Shown piece by piece: positions 17,939-25,966 of a stretch of 64,000 bases of DNA. Each line of letters opens with the position of its first letter. The stretch's first letter is position 1. Where the stretch lies: NCBI RefSeq assembly GCF_004801285.1, contig NZ_SSNY01000002.1, forward strand, positions 124,001-188,000, read 5' to 3'. Below the pieces are notes generated by a model. That model ran no database searches and was not told the origin of the DNA. It worked only from the letters and a program-made list of their open reading frames with translations. Origin of the DNA: Ollibium composti (GTDB taxonomy: Bacteria > Pseudomonadota > Alphaproteobacteria > Rhizobiales > Rhizobiaceae). Position numbers and translations under genes: made by a program.

Positions 17939-18106
17939 GTGTTGTTCTTGCGCGCGAACCATGGCGTCGCGGCCGGTCAGCCGGCTGGGGATGCGAACTG
18001 CGTTGCGCTGTCGCCACCTTCCGCTTCCAGCCCTTTTGCCGATGCGCCGGCTTCGCCGCCGGGATCGCATCCATTTGCCATTTTCGAGGAGAGAGACGAA
18101 CGATGA
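17939..18106 (+). CDS. possible 55-residue leader peptide coupled to imelysin
   Basis: A GTG start with GGAGG 5 bp upstream opens a 55-codon frame whose TGA overlaps the imelysin ATG (ATGA). The predicted peptide is rich in Ala, Pro and Ser, begins MLFLRANHG and ends FAIFEERDER. I recognise no family. The ribosome site and the overlap favour translation; the biased composition argues that it may only be a GC-rich leader. The rest of the 511-bp interval between the flavoprotein and imelysin holds only the ICE box and promoter candidate. Confidence 0.35.
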   Translation: MLFLRANHGVAAGQPAGDANCVALSPPSASSPFADAPASPPGSHPFAIFEERDER

Positions 18107-19407
18107 TGAGGACGAAGGTTAATGCGCGATATGGCGGCAGGCTTGCCGCGGTGGGCGCCACGGCGTTGCTGACGGCCACCGCATTCGTGCTGCCTGCCCG
18201 CGCCGAAACCGATGCCAGGGCGGTGGTCAAGACCTACGCCGACATCGCGCTCGCCAAATACGAGGATTCGCTGGCGACGGCCAAGGCGCTGGATACCGCC
18301 GTCGACGCTTTCCTCGCCAAGCCGTCGGCCGAGACGCAACAGGCTGCCAAGGACGCCTGGAAGGCGGCGCGCATCCCCTACCAGCAGACCGAGGTCTACC
18401 GCTTCGGCAACCCGGTCGTCGACGACTGGGAAGGCAAGGTGAACGCCTGGCCGCTGGACGAGGGCCTGATCGATTACGTCGATGCCAGCTACGGCACCGA
18501 ATCCGACGAGAACGCGCTCTACACGGCCAACGTCATCGCCAACAAGGAGATCGAGATCGACGGCAAGAAGGTCGACGCTTCCGAGATCACGCCGGAATTC
18601 CTGTCCGGCACCTTACAGGAGGCCGGCGGCATCGAGGCCAACGTGGCGACCGGCTATCATGCCATCGAGTTCCTGCTGTGGGGCCAGGACCTGCATGGCA
18701 CCGGGCCGGGCGCCGGCGAACGGCCTTACACCGACTACGACCTTGCCAACTGCACGCACGACAACTGCGACCGTCGTGCCCAGTACCTGAAGTCCGCCAC
18801 CGACCTGCTGGTCTCCGATCTGGAGGAGATGGTCGGTGACTGGAAGGACGGCGGCGCGGCGCGCAAACATCTGGAAGAGATCGACGCCAATGCCGGCATT
18901 TCCACCATCCTGACCGGCATGGGCTCGCTCTCTTACGGTGAACTGGCGGGCGAGCGCATGAAACTCGGCCTCCTGCTGCACGACCCGGAGGAGGAGCACG
19001 ACTGCTTCTCCGACAACACCCACATATCGCATCTGGAAGACGCCGTCGGCATCCGCTCGGCCTATCTCGCCAGCTACAAGCGCGTCGACGGCACCGAGGT
19101 TTCCGGCCCGTCCGTCTCCGACATGGTCAAGGCGGCCGACGCCGCGCTTGACACCGAACTGAGGGGCAAGCTGGAGACGACCGTCGCCGCGATGGAAGCG
19201 ATCAAGGCGCGCGCCGACTCCGGCGAGGCCTATGACCAGCAGATCGCCGAGGGCAACACGGAAGGCAACGCCACCGTGCAGGCCGCCATCGACGCGCTGG
19301 TCGACCAGACCAAGTCGATCGAGCGAGCCGTTTCGGTGCTGAAGCTCGACGCCATCGCCTTCGAGGGTTCCGACAGCCTGGACGCGCCCGACAAGGTCTT
19401 CCAGTAA
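18103..19407 (+). CDS. imelysin-family iron-regulated periplasmic protein
   Basis: A 434-residue imelysin (peptidase M75 / IrpA-like) protein. It has a Sec signal peptide cleaved near ARA-ET (residue 35) and two four-helix-bundle-like halves. The family GxHxxE motif is present as GYHAIE at 184-189, followed by FLLWGQD. Imelysins are periplasmic or outer-membrane lipoproteins linked to iron acquisition; the exact activity is debated. Two ATGs in tandem start the gene, and GAGGAGAGA lies just upstream. It is the first large gene behind the ICE box and is followed by bfd and bfr, an unusual link between uptake-type and storage-type iron genes. Confidence 0.9.
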   Translation: MMRTKVNARYGGRLAAVGATALLTATAFVLPARAETDARAVVKTYADIALAKYEDSLATAKALDTAVDAFLAKPSAETQQAAKDAWKAARIPYQQTEVYRFGNPVVDDWEGKVNAWPLDEGLIDYVDASYGTESDENALYTANVIANKEIEIDGKKVDASEITPEFLSGTLQEAGGIEANVATGYHAIEFLLWGQDLHGTGPGAGERPYTDYDLANCTHDNCDRRAQYLKSATDLLVSDLEEMVGDWKDGGAARKHLEEIDANAGISTILTGMGSLSYGELAGERMKLGLLLHDPEEEHDCFSDNTHISHLEDAVGIRSAYLASYKRVDGTEVSGPSVSDMVKAADAALDTELRGKLETTVAAMEAIKARADSGEAYDQQIAEGNTEGNATVQAAIDALVDQTKSIERAVSVLKLDAIAFEGSDSLDAPDKVFQ

Positions 19408-19464
19408 CCATCAACGACAGCGAGCGGCGTGCAGGACGCGCCGCCAGCCATCCGGATCAGGGAC

Positions 19465-19776
19465 ATGCTCGTCTGCCATTGCAACATCATCACCGAGAAG
19501 GAGATCGAGCAGACGATCGTTCGGCTGCTCGACGAGGATCCCTGGCAACTCATCGTTCCGGCCAAGGTCTACCACGCGATGCATAAGCGCGGCCGCTGTT
19601 GCGGCTGTTTCCCAAATGTGGTGGAAACGATCATTCGGGTCACCGAGGACTACCACGCCCGTGTTCACACGGGCGGAGCCGACATCGTTTCACACCTCGA
19701 CCGCGTGAGGGAGTTGCGCGGCCAATACGGGAGCAGAACCCATGAAAGGCGACAAGCAGGTCATCGAGCGGCTTAA
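19465..19776 (+). CDS. bfd: bacterioferritin-associated ferredoxin
   Basis: A [2Fe-2S] protein of 103 residues that reduces ferric iron in bacterioferritin so it can be released. The cluster ligands are C4 and C6 (CHC) and C45/C48 (RCCGC), the exact Bfd spacing class. The ATG at 19465 starts directly at the conserved MLVCHC; an in-frame GTG upstream would add an unconserved tail. The C-terminus is about 30 residues longer than short Bfd proteins and overlaps the bfr start by 35 bp, so the two are tightly coupled. Cytoplasmic partner of the next gene. Confidence 0.92.
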   Translation: MLVCHCNIITEKEIEQTIVRLLDEDPWQLIVPAKVYHAMHKRGRCCGCFPNVVETIIRVTEDYHARVHTGGADIVSHLDRVRELRGQYGSRTHERRQAGHRAA

Positions 19777-20239
19777 CGAGGCGCTTTTTCTCGAACTCGG
19801 CGCCGTCAACCAGTACTGGGTGCATTTCAGGCTGCTGGAGGACTGGGGCTACACAAAGCTGGCAAAGAAGGAGCGGGCCGAATCCATCGAGGAAATGCAC
19901 CACGCCGACAGACTGGTGGCGCGCATCATCTTCCTCGAAGGCCATCCGAACCTGCAGTCGGTGGCGCCGTTGCGCATCGGCCAGAACGTCAAGGAAGTGC
20001 TGGAATCGGACCTCGAAGGCGAATACGACGCACGCACCGCCTACAAGCGCTCACGCGAGATCTGCAACGAACTGGGCGACTATGTGTCGATGAAATTGTT
20101 CGAGGAGCTGCTGGCGGACGAAGAAGGCCATATCGACTTCCTCGAGACCCAGCTCGACCTGCTCGCCTCCATCGGCGAGGAGAAATACGGCCTGCTCAAC
20201 GCCGAATCCGCCGACAACGCCGAGATCAACCAGGACTGA
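19742..20239 (+). CDS. bfr: bacterioferritin
   Basis: A 165-residue iron-storage haem ferritin. All diiron ferroxidase ligands are in place (E18, E51, H54, E94, E127, H130), and the haem-binding methionine M52 is present, so this is a full Bfr and not a bare ferritin. Twenty-four subunits form a cytoplasmic shell that oxidises and stores iron. Its start lies inside the end of bfd. Under an Irr box, rhizobial bfr is normally held down when iron is scarce; here it shares a locus with imelysins, whose expression is usually the reverse. Confidence 0.96.
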   Translation: MKGDKQVIERLNEALFLELGAVNQYWVHFRLLEDWGYTKLAKKERAESIEEMHHADRLVARIIFLEGHPNLQSVAPLRIGQNVKEVLESDLEGEYDARTAYKRSREICNELGDYVSMKLFEELLADEEGHIDFLETQLDLLASIGEEKYGLLNAESADNAEINQD

Positions 20240-20251
20240 GGACATGGGTAA

Positions 20252-21817
20252 ATGCGGCGCGCCTTAGAACTGCTGCGCGCGCCGCGCCATCTCCCGTTCG
20301 GCTGCCTCATCGCCGGCCTCCTGCTGACGGCATGGCCGGCGACGATATTTGCCGACGCATGGGCCGATCTTTCCGCCACCCGCACAGACCTGACGCCTGA
20401 AGACCTTGCCCGCGTTGAGTCTGTCACTGCGCCGACCAAGGACTTCTCCAAGCCCGAAGACTACGAAACGATGCAGGGCGGTGCCGGCACGTCGAGGAAG
20501 CGCGTCAATGCAGACGCCTTCTCTCAAGCTTCGGCCAACATCACTTTCGCGCAGCAGGCCACCTTCAAGCTGGGCAACGCACTCTTTCGCAAGAACTGGG
20601 TGTCGTCGCCGTCCTCGACGCAGGCGTCCGACGGGCTGGGGCCGCTGTTCAACGAGCGCGCCTGTCAGAACTGCCATCTCAAGGACGGCCGCGGCCGGCC
20701 GCCGCTCGGCGCCGATGGCACCACCTCCATGTTCCTGCGGCTGGCGCGGGCGGCGAGCAACGCCGAGGAGCAGGCGACGATCGCTCGGCACGAGGCGCTG
20801 AATTTCCCCGATCCCGTCTACGGCACGCAATTGCAGGAACTGGCCGTGCCCGGTCTCGCCGGTGAAGGCCGCATGAGCGTGACCTATACGGAGGAGCCGG
20901 TGACGTTGGGCGACGGCGGGACAGTCTCGTTGCGCCGCCCCGCCTATTCTGTGAACGATCTTGCCTATGGCCCGCTCGATTCGGCCACCACACTGTCGCC
21001 GCGCCTGACGCCGCCGATGATCGGCCTCGGCCTCGTCGAGCAGATCCATCCCGCTGACATTCTCGCCCATGCCGATCCGGGTGACCGCGACGGCGACGGC
21101 ATTTCCGGCCGGCCGAACATCGTGCCGGCCGAGACGACCGGCAAGCCGGCGCTCGGTCGCTTCGGCTGGAAGGCTGAGGCCGCCTCGATCCGCCAGCAGT
21201 CGGCCGACGCGCTGGCGACCGACATCGGCATTTCCTCGCCGGAAGCGCCGCGCCATTGGGGCGACTGCACCGAGGCAGAGCCGGCCTGCCTTGCCATGGC
21301 GGATGGCGTGCAACCCCGCCTCGGCGACACTGAGGCGCCGGTGCCGGTGATGGACCTGATCACCTTCTATGCGCAGAACCTCGCCGTGCCGGCGCGCCGC
21401 GACGTCGGCGGCAAGGACGTTCTCGCCGGCAAGCGGGCTTTCTACGAAATGGGCTGCGCCGCCTGCCACACGCCGAAATTCGTTACCCGCCGCGATACGC
21501 CGGACAAGGCGCAGGCCTTCCAACTCATCTGGCCGTATTCGGATTTCCTGTTGCACGACATGGGTGAAGGCCTGGCCGACGGGCAGCCGGTGGGCGATGC
21601 CACCGGCAACGAATGGCGCACGCCGCCGCTCTGGGGCATAGGCCTGACCGGGCGGGTCGGCGGCGGCCATGCCTTCTTCCTGCACGACGGGCGCGCCCGC
21701 AATCTCACCGAGGCTATCCTGTGGCACGGCGGCGAGGGCACCAAGGCCCGCGACCGCTTCGCCGCCGCCGATGCCGCCACGCGCGCCGCGCTGATCAGGT
21801 TTCTGGAGTCGCTGTGA
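20252..21817 (+). CDS. di-haem oxidoreductase (DUF1111, thiol-oxidoreductase-like)
   Basis: A 521-residue secreted c-type cytochrome of the DUF1111/DHOR family. It carries a signal peptide (hydrophobic segment 16-34) and two haem attachment sites, CQNCH at 138-142 and CAACH at 402-406, plus the calcium-like loop DPGDRDGDGISGRPN. Family members resemble di-haem peroxidases and co-occur with imelysins. It starts 12 bp after bfr, with GAGGA 9 bp upstream; its stop overlaps the next ATG (TGATG). The electron donor and substrate are not known. Confidence 0.9.
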   Translation: MRRALELLRAPRHLPFGCLIAGLLLTAWPATIFADAWADLSATRTDLTPEDLARVESVTAPTKDFSKPEDYETMQGGAGTSRKRVNADAFSQASANITFAQQATFKLGNALFRKNWVSSPSSTQASDGLGPLFNERACQNCHLKDGRGRPPLGADGTTSMFLRLARAASNAEEQATIARHEALNFPDPVYGTQLQELAVPGLAGEGRMSVTYTEEPVTLGDGGTVSLRRPAYSVNDLAYGPLDSATTLSPRLTPPMIGLGLVEQIHPADILAHADPGDRDGDGISGRPNIVPAETTGKPALGRFGWKAEAASIRQQSADALATDIGISSPEAPRHWGDCTEAEPACLAMADGVQPRLGDTEAPVPVMDLITFYAQNLAVPARRDVGGKDVLAGKRAFYEMGCAACHTPKFVTRRDTPDKAQAFQLIWPYSDFLLHDMGEGLADGQPVGDATGNEWRTPPLWGIGLTGRVGGGHAFFLHDGRARNLTEAILWHGGEGTKARDRFAAADAATRAALIRFLESL

Positions 21818-23085
21818 TGATTGTAGATGTGATGGAAGAGCGGGACGTTTCCTGTCCAGGTGGCAAAGTCCCCCCTCTCCGTCTCGGCTTCGCCGAGCCA
21901 CCTCTCCGCCCGTTTCGGGTGGAGAGGATGCGCCGGCCGCAAGGCTTGGCACCCATCCTCTCCCCTACGAAGTGGGGGAGAGGTGGCTCGGCGAAGCCGA
22001 GACGGAGAGGGGGACTTGTCGTTGCCTTGACCGTTTTCCTCTCTTTCGCTGCTACCCAGCCAGCCCCAGCCGCTCCGGTGAAAACCGCCGACGTCATCGG
22101 CCGCGCCGTCGACGGTTTCGTGCGGCCCGCCTACGCCGCCTTGCACGAGAAGGCCTCCGCCGAGGCAAAAGCCGTCAAGGCGCTGTGCGCATCGCCCTCG
22201 CAGGCCAGTCTCGACGCCGCCCGTACCGATTTCTCCGCCCTCGTCGATGCCTGGTCGGCGATCGAGATCGTCCAGTTCGGGCCGATCCGCGAGGACAACC
22301 GGCTGGAGCGCATGCTGTTCTGGCCGGACCGCAAGTCGATCGGGCTGAAGCAGGTGCAGGCCGCTCTTGCCGCCAAGGACCCGACGGCCGCCGATCCCGC
22401 CGCCATCGCAGGCAAGAGCGTCGCCATGCAGGGGCTGGGCGCGCTGGAATACATTCTCCACGGCACCGGCGCCGATGCGCTGGCGAGCACTGATGGCGCC
22501 TATCGCTGCGCCTTCGGTGCGGCGGTAGCCGGCAACATCGAGACCATTGCCGCCGAAGTTGCAGCGGCCTGGAACAAGCCGGACGGCTTTGCCGCCATCT
22601 GGCGGAACCCGGGACCGGACAACTCGGTCTACCGCGACGGGCCGGAGGCGGTGACGGACCTGCTCGGCGTCCTCATCGACGGGCTGGAGCTTGTCCGCGA
22701 CGTGCGGGTGAAAGGCTTCCTCGGTGCGAATGCCGATGCCGACAGGCCGAAGCAGGCGATCTTCTGGCGCTCGGGCAAGACTGCCGATTCGCTGGCAGCC
22801 AACCTCGACGGCATGGACCGGCTGTTCACCGTCTCGCGCATCGGCGAGGCACTGTCCGACGACGCGCGCTGGATGGCCGAGTCGACGCATATCCAGCTCG
22901 CCAATGGCGTCGCCGACGCCCGTGCTGCCTCCGGTCCCATCGACGCCGTGCTGGCCGATCCCGAAAAGCGGGCGAAGCTGGAACATTTTCGCCTCGTCAC
23001 CAGCAGCCTCTCCAGCCTCGTCGGCACGCGCATGACGGCGGAATTCGGCCTGACAGCAGGGTTCTCCTCGCTGGACGGGGATTGA
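21817..23085 (+). CDS. second imelysin-family protein with a repeat-encoded N-terminus
   Basis: A frame of 422 codons. The body (from about residue 75) is an imelysin-like helical protein with the conserved DAWSAIEIVQFGPI and MQGLGALEYILHG segments. In the second motif the GxHxxE histidine is replaced by Gly (GLGALE), unlike the first imelysin. Residues about 18-67 are encoded by a 150-bp palindromic repeat lying in frame between the ATG and the signal-peptide-like core LVVALTVFLSFAA. The repeat's arginines (KPRRRGG) now supply the basic n-region. An in-frame TTG at 22027 is an alternative start. The overlapping TGATG with the upstream gene favours 21817. Confidence 0.8.
   Translation: MIVDVMEERDVSCPGGKVPPLRLGFAEPPLRPFRVERMRRPQGLAPILSPTKWGRGGSAKPRRRGGLVVALTVFLSFAATQPAPAAPVKTADVIGRAVDGFVRPAYAALHEKASAEAKAVKALCASPSQASLDAARTDFSALVDAWSAIEIVQFGPIREDNRLERMLFWPDRKSIGLKQVQAALAAKDPTAADPAAIAGKSVAMQGLGALEYILHGTGADALASTDGAYRCAFGAAVAGNIETIAAEVAAAWNKPDGFAAIWRNPGPDNSVYRDGPEAVTDLLGVLIDGLELVRDVRVKGFLGANADADRPKQAIFWRSGKTADSLAANLDGMDRLFTVSRIGEALSDDARWMAESTHIQLANGVADARAASGPIDAVLADPEKRAKLEHFRLVTSSLSSLVGTRMTAEFGLTAGFSSLDGD
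21868..22017. repeat. palindromic repeat (family B) inserted in frame in the second imelysin gene
   Basis: Two arms of about 41 bp, complementary except for a one-base difference in a C/G run, flank a 67-bp centre. Each arm contains the self-complementary CTCGGCTTCGCCGAG. It is open in the imelysin frame along its whole length and encodes about 50 residues. This type of unit, normally intergenic, behaves here like an exapted coding repeat. Confidence 0.88.
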
Positions 23086-23119
23086 GCGAGAGACAATGGC
23101 CGACCGTTCGCGTGATCGA

Positions 23120-23195
23120 CCCCCACCCCTAGCTCCTCCCCTCAAGGGGGAGGGGGACTTGGCTGGCGGCAGCTTCCCCTTGAGGGGTGGGGGTA
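23120..23195. repeat. palindromic repeat, family A copy 2 (shortened)
   Basis: The left arm is complete (CCCCCACCCCTAGCTCCT..., with inner CCTCAAGGGGGAGG). The right arm is shortened to CTTCCCCTTGAGGGGTGGGGGT. It lies between the second imelysin and the DUF1513 gene. Internal loss distinguishes it from the full copies. Confidence 0.8.
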
Positions 23196-23247
23196 CTGCG
23201 ACTTCAAAGCGGGCCGACTTCCGGTCAAGGCACAGGAGGTTCACCCC

Positions 23248-24348
23248 ATGCGCACCCCGCTGATCGACCGCCGTGACTTCCTGCGCGCCGCCGGCGCCGG
23301 CTTCGCGGCGGCCATGGCGCCATCCGCATGGGCGGCGACGCTTGCCGCCGATGCCGTCTTCGCCACCGCCTTCGTGCGCCGCGACGGCAGCTATGGCGCC
23401 GGCATCCTGTCGGAGGAAGGCAAGCTGCTCTACGCCGTGGACCTGCCCGACCGCGGCCACGGCATGACCCTCGACCCGGCCTCGCGCCGCGCCATCGTCT
23501 TCCCGCGCAAGCCGGGCACGCTGGCCGTGGCCTTCGACCATGGCGGCAAGGACGAACCGGTCACCATCGCCGCACCCGCCGGACGGCATTTCTACGGCCA
23601 TGGCGTCTTTTCGCCGGACGGCGCGCTGCTCTACGCCACCGAGAACGATTTCGACGCGGCGGCGGGCATGGTCGGCGTCTACGATGCCGGCGACCGCTTC
23701 CGCCGCGTCGGCGAGTTCGCCACCCATGGCGTCGGCCCGCACGAAATGGTGCTGCTCGGCGACGGCCGCACGCTTGCCGTGGCCAATGGCGGCATCGAGA
23801 CGCATCCCGACTTCGGCAAGGCCAAGCTCAATCTAGCCACCATGAAGCCGTCCTACGTGCTGATCGACCGGCTGACCGGCGACCTCCTCGAAAAGCACGA
23901 ACTGCCGGCCGACCTGCACAAGCTGTCGATCCGCCACATGGACATCGACGCGCAAGGCGCCGTCTGGTTCTCCTGCCAGTACGAGGGCGCGACGCTGGAT
24001 CGGCCGCCGCTGGTCGGCAAGGCCGAGCGCGGCAGGGAACTGCAACTGCTCGACATGCCGGAAAAGGTGCTGAACGGCTTGCGCAACTATATCGGCGCCA
24101 TGGCGGCCAACCGCGAGGCCGGCACGATGGCGGTGTCCTCGCCGGCCGGCAACAGCTACGTCGTCTTCGACACCGCAAGCGGCGGCATCGTCTCGGCCAT
24201 CAGCCTGACCGAAGTGTGCGGTATCGCGCCGGACCGCGCCGGCTTCATCGCCTCCAGCGGCGCCGGCGCCATCGTCGCGCCGCACCGGCCGGCCGTGTCG
24301 GAGCCGGACTATGTGTGGGACAACCACATGCTGCGGATAACAGCCTGA
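23248..24348 (+). CDS. DUF1513 Tat-exported beta-propeller-like protein
   Basis: A 366-residue protein with a twin-arginine signal (DRRDFLRAAGAGFAAAMAPSAWA, Arg pair at 8-9), so it should cross the membrane folded. The body matches DUF1513, with repeated blade-like segments (GRHFYGHGVFSPDG, GPHEMVLLGDGRTLAVANGG, SIRHMDIDAQGAVWFSCQ). An AGGAGG site precedes the ATG by 7 bp. It is last in the imelysin-bfd-bfr-DUF1111-imelysin locus; DUF1513, DUF1111 and paired imelysins often co-occur, which points to a common periplasmic iron function. No direct activity is known to me. Confidence 0.88.
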   Translation: MRTPLIDRRDFLRAAGAGFAAAMAPSAWAATLAADAVFATAFVRRDGSYGAGILSEEGKLLYAVDLPDRGHGMTLDPASRRAIVFPRKPGTLAVAFDHGGKDEPVTIAAPAGRHFYGHGVFSPDGALLYATENDFDAAAGMVGVYDAGDRFRRVGEFATHGVGPHEMVLLGDGRTLAVANGGIETHPDFGKAKLNLATMKPSYVLIDRLTGDLLEKHELPADLHKLSIRHMDIDAQGAVWFSCQYEGATLDRPPLVGKAERGRELQLLDMPEKVLNGLRNYIGAMAANREAGTMAVSSPAGNSYVVFDTASGGIVSAISLTEVCGIAPDRAGFIASSGAGAIVAPHRPAVSEPDYVWDNHMLRITA

Positions 24349-25077
24349 CCCTTTCCCGCTTGAGGGGGTCCGAAGGACGCCGGGCGTAGCCCGGTCGGGA
24401 GGGGTAACCTCAACCGCTCCGACGCACAGAAGCCTCGCTCTACGGCCAGCGACCCCTCTCCCTGGGTGAGCTTCTTCGTTGCCACGCCCGGATTTTCGTC
24501 CGTCTGGCCATTGTCAAAGAGCGGACCTTGCGAAAAAGGTCGGGAAGCGGGCGCGGGGGCCGTGCCTGCTAAGTTAAGGTATGGCGCGGCATCCCGCGCC
24601 CGCCGGTGTCTTGCCTCCCCGAGGGTCGCTGCCGCCTTTCTGGGGCGGCCCGCTGGCTCGGTCGAGGCCCGGACTTGGGGGCTCATCACCCAGCAGCGTA
24701 CCGTTACGCTGCCAGCCCGGCACCGTCCCCTGCCACAAGCGCCCGGTTCGCGACCCGCGTTCCCGCACAGGAGATAACGGGCAGTATGGAGCGGGTGAAA
24801 AGGACGGGGATAGATTTCGGGAAAATTCTTTGCGGAAGGAGGCGCGGCATGGGCGTCTCCCTCTCCCCGTTCACGGGGAGAGGGTAAGGGTGAGGGGCAG
24901 CGCCAACGTCGCAGAACGTGGCGCCGCCCCTCACCTGCCTGCCGGCATCCTCTCCCCGTAAACGGGGCGAGGAAAGCAGCTTCCGCGTTGCACTCCGTCC
25001 ACTCTGTCCGTCGCCAATGTTCTCATGCAAGGACTGGCGATGGCATGACGGGGCCGACAGGGCGGTCGCCCCGCGGC
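24349..25077. other. 729-bp intergenic region with a structured GC-rich block
   Basis: It lies between the convergent DUF1513 and ABC ATPase genes. The first 60 bp carry another GC-rich palindromic patch. From about 24540 to 24780 several perfect hairpins follow one another, for example GGCGCGG-CATC-CCGCGCC (24583-24600) and CAGCGTA-CCGT-TACGCTG (24693-24710). No frame there has a convincing start or family. I could not match the block to tmRNA, RNase P RNA, SRP RNA or 6S RNA by eye. The last part holds the family C repeat. Confidence 0.5.
24859..24974. repeat. dispersed palindromic repeat, family C copy 2
   Basis: CTCTCCCCGTTCACGGGGAGAG opens it and CTCTCCCCGTAAACGGGGCGAG closes it, with GGCGCCGCCCCTCACCTGCC between. 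The right half is nearly identical to the copy at 16213-16337, so both descend from one mobile or amplified unit. Confidence 0.82.
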
Positions 25078-25827
25078 TCACCCGGCGCGGGCGAATCCTT
25101 CCGAGGCCTTCAGCAGGCGCCTGGTGTAGTCGTTCTCGACGCGGTGCGCGGCGAGGTCGGGGGCCGCGAGCGTTTCGACCACCTCGCCGTTCTGCATCAC
25201 AGCCAGCCGTCCGCACATATGGGTGACGACGGCGAGGTCGTGGCTGACCATCAGGAAGGTGAGGCCGCGCGCGCGGCGCACCTGCTCCAGAAGGTTCAAC
25301 ACTTCGGCCTGCACCGAGGCGTCGAGCGCCGAGGTCGGCTCGTCGAGCAGGAGGATCGACGGTTCGAGGATCAGCGCACGCGCAATCGCCACGCGCTGGC
25401 GCTGGCCGCCGGACAACTGGTGCGAATAGCGGAAGCGGAAGCCGGACCCCAGCCCCACCTCGTCCAGCGCGCGGCGGATGCGCTGTTCGCCGTCGCCGAT
25501 GCCGTGGATGGCGAGCGGCTCCTGCAACAGCCGGTCCACCGTCTGGCGCGGATGCAGCGAGCCGTAGGGGTCCTGGAACACCATCTGCACCTGTCGGTAG
25601 AAGGCTTTGTCGCGACGGCGGCCGAGCTGTTTGCCGTCCAGCGCAATGGTTCCGGCTGTGACCGGCGCCAGCCCGGCGACGGCCCTGAGCAGCGTCGATT
25701 TGCCGGAGCCGGATTCGCCGACCAGCCCGAAGGATTCGCCGGGCTGCACGGCGATGCTGACGCCCTTGAGCGCGCGGAAGCGGTCGAAGACGACTTCGAG
25801 GTCGGTGACGGCGAGGGCGTGGGTCAT
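25078..25827 (-). CDS. oligopeptide/nickel-type ABC transporter ATPase (DppF-like)
   Basis: A 249-residue ABC ATPase: Walker A GESGSGKST, Q-loop QMVFQDPYGSLHP, signature LSGGQRQR, Walker B ILLLDEPTSALD, and the H-loop in MVSHDLAVV. It is the second ATPase of the five-gene importer. The frame is open 24 codons further upstream, but that extension is translated from the family A palindromic repeat; MTHALAVTDLEVVF is the natural N-terminus. It lacks the long C-terminal oligopeptide-specific tail of some DppF proteins. The repeat and 139 bp separate it from the other ATPase. Confidence 0.9.
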   Translation of the reverse strand: MTHALAVTDLEVVFDRFRALKGVSIAVQPGESFGLVGESGSGKSTLLRAVAGLAPVTAGTIALDGKQLGRRRDKAFYRQVQMVFQDPYGSLHPRQTVDRLLQEPLAIHGIGDGEQRIRRALDEVGLGSGFRFRYSHQLSGGQRQRVAIARALILEPSILLLDEPTSALDASVQAEVLNLLEQVRRARGLTFLMVSHDLAVVTHMCGRLAVMQNGEVVETLAAPDLAAHRVENDYTRRLLKASEGFARAG

Positions 25828-25852
25828 CGCGCCAACCCGTGAATGAAAGTAG

Positions 25853-25944
25853 CCCCACCCCTGACCCCTCCCCGCAAGGGGGAGGGGGAGCTGCCGCATG
25901 CCAAGTCCCCCTCCCCCTTGAGGGGAGGGGCTAGGGGTGGGGGT
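25853..25944. repeat. palindromic repeat, family A copy 3
   Basis: A full-length copy: left CCCCACCCCTGACCCC, inner CCTCCCCGCAAGGGGGAGG, right ending GGGGCTAGGGGTGGGGGT. It separates the two ATPase genes of the peptide importer and extends the reading frame of the downstream ATPase. Confidence 0.85.
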
Positions 25945-25966
25945 AGCTTACTGCGAAGATTTCCCC

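Noticed and set aside
21442-23805. A 787-codon minus-strand open frame across the imelysin/DUF1513 genes
   Set aside because: It is antisense to genes with clear families, passes through palindromic repeats and has Arg/His-rich shadow composition.
24574-24768. A 64-codon minus-strand frame in the structured block
   Set aside because: It runs through the hairpins and shows Gly/Arg/Pro-rich composition expected of GC-rich non-coding DNA.
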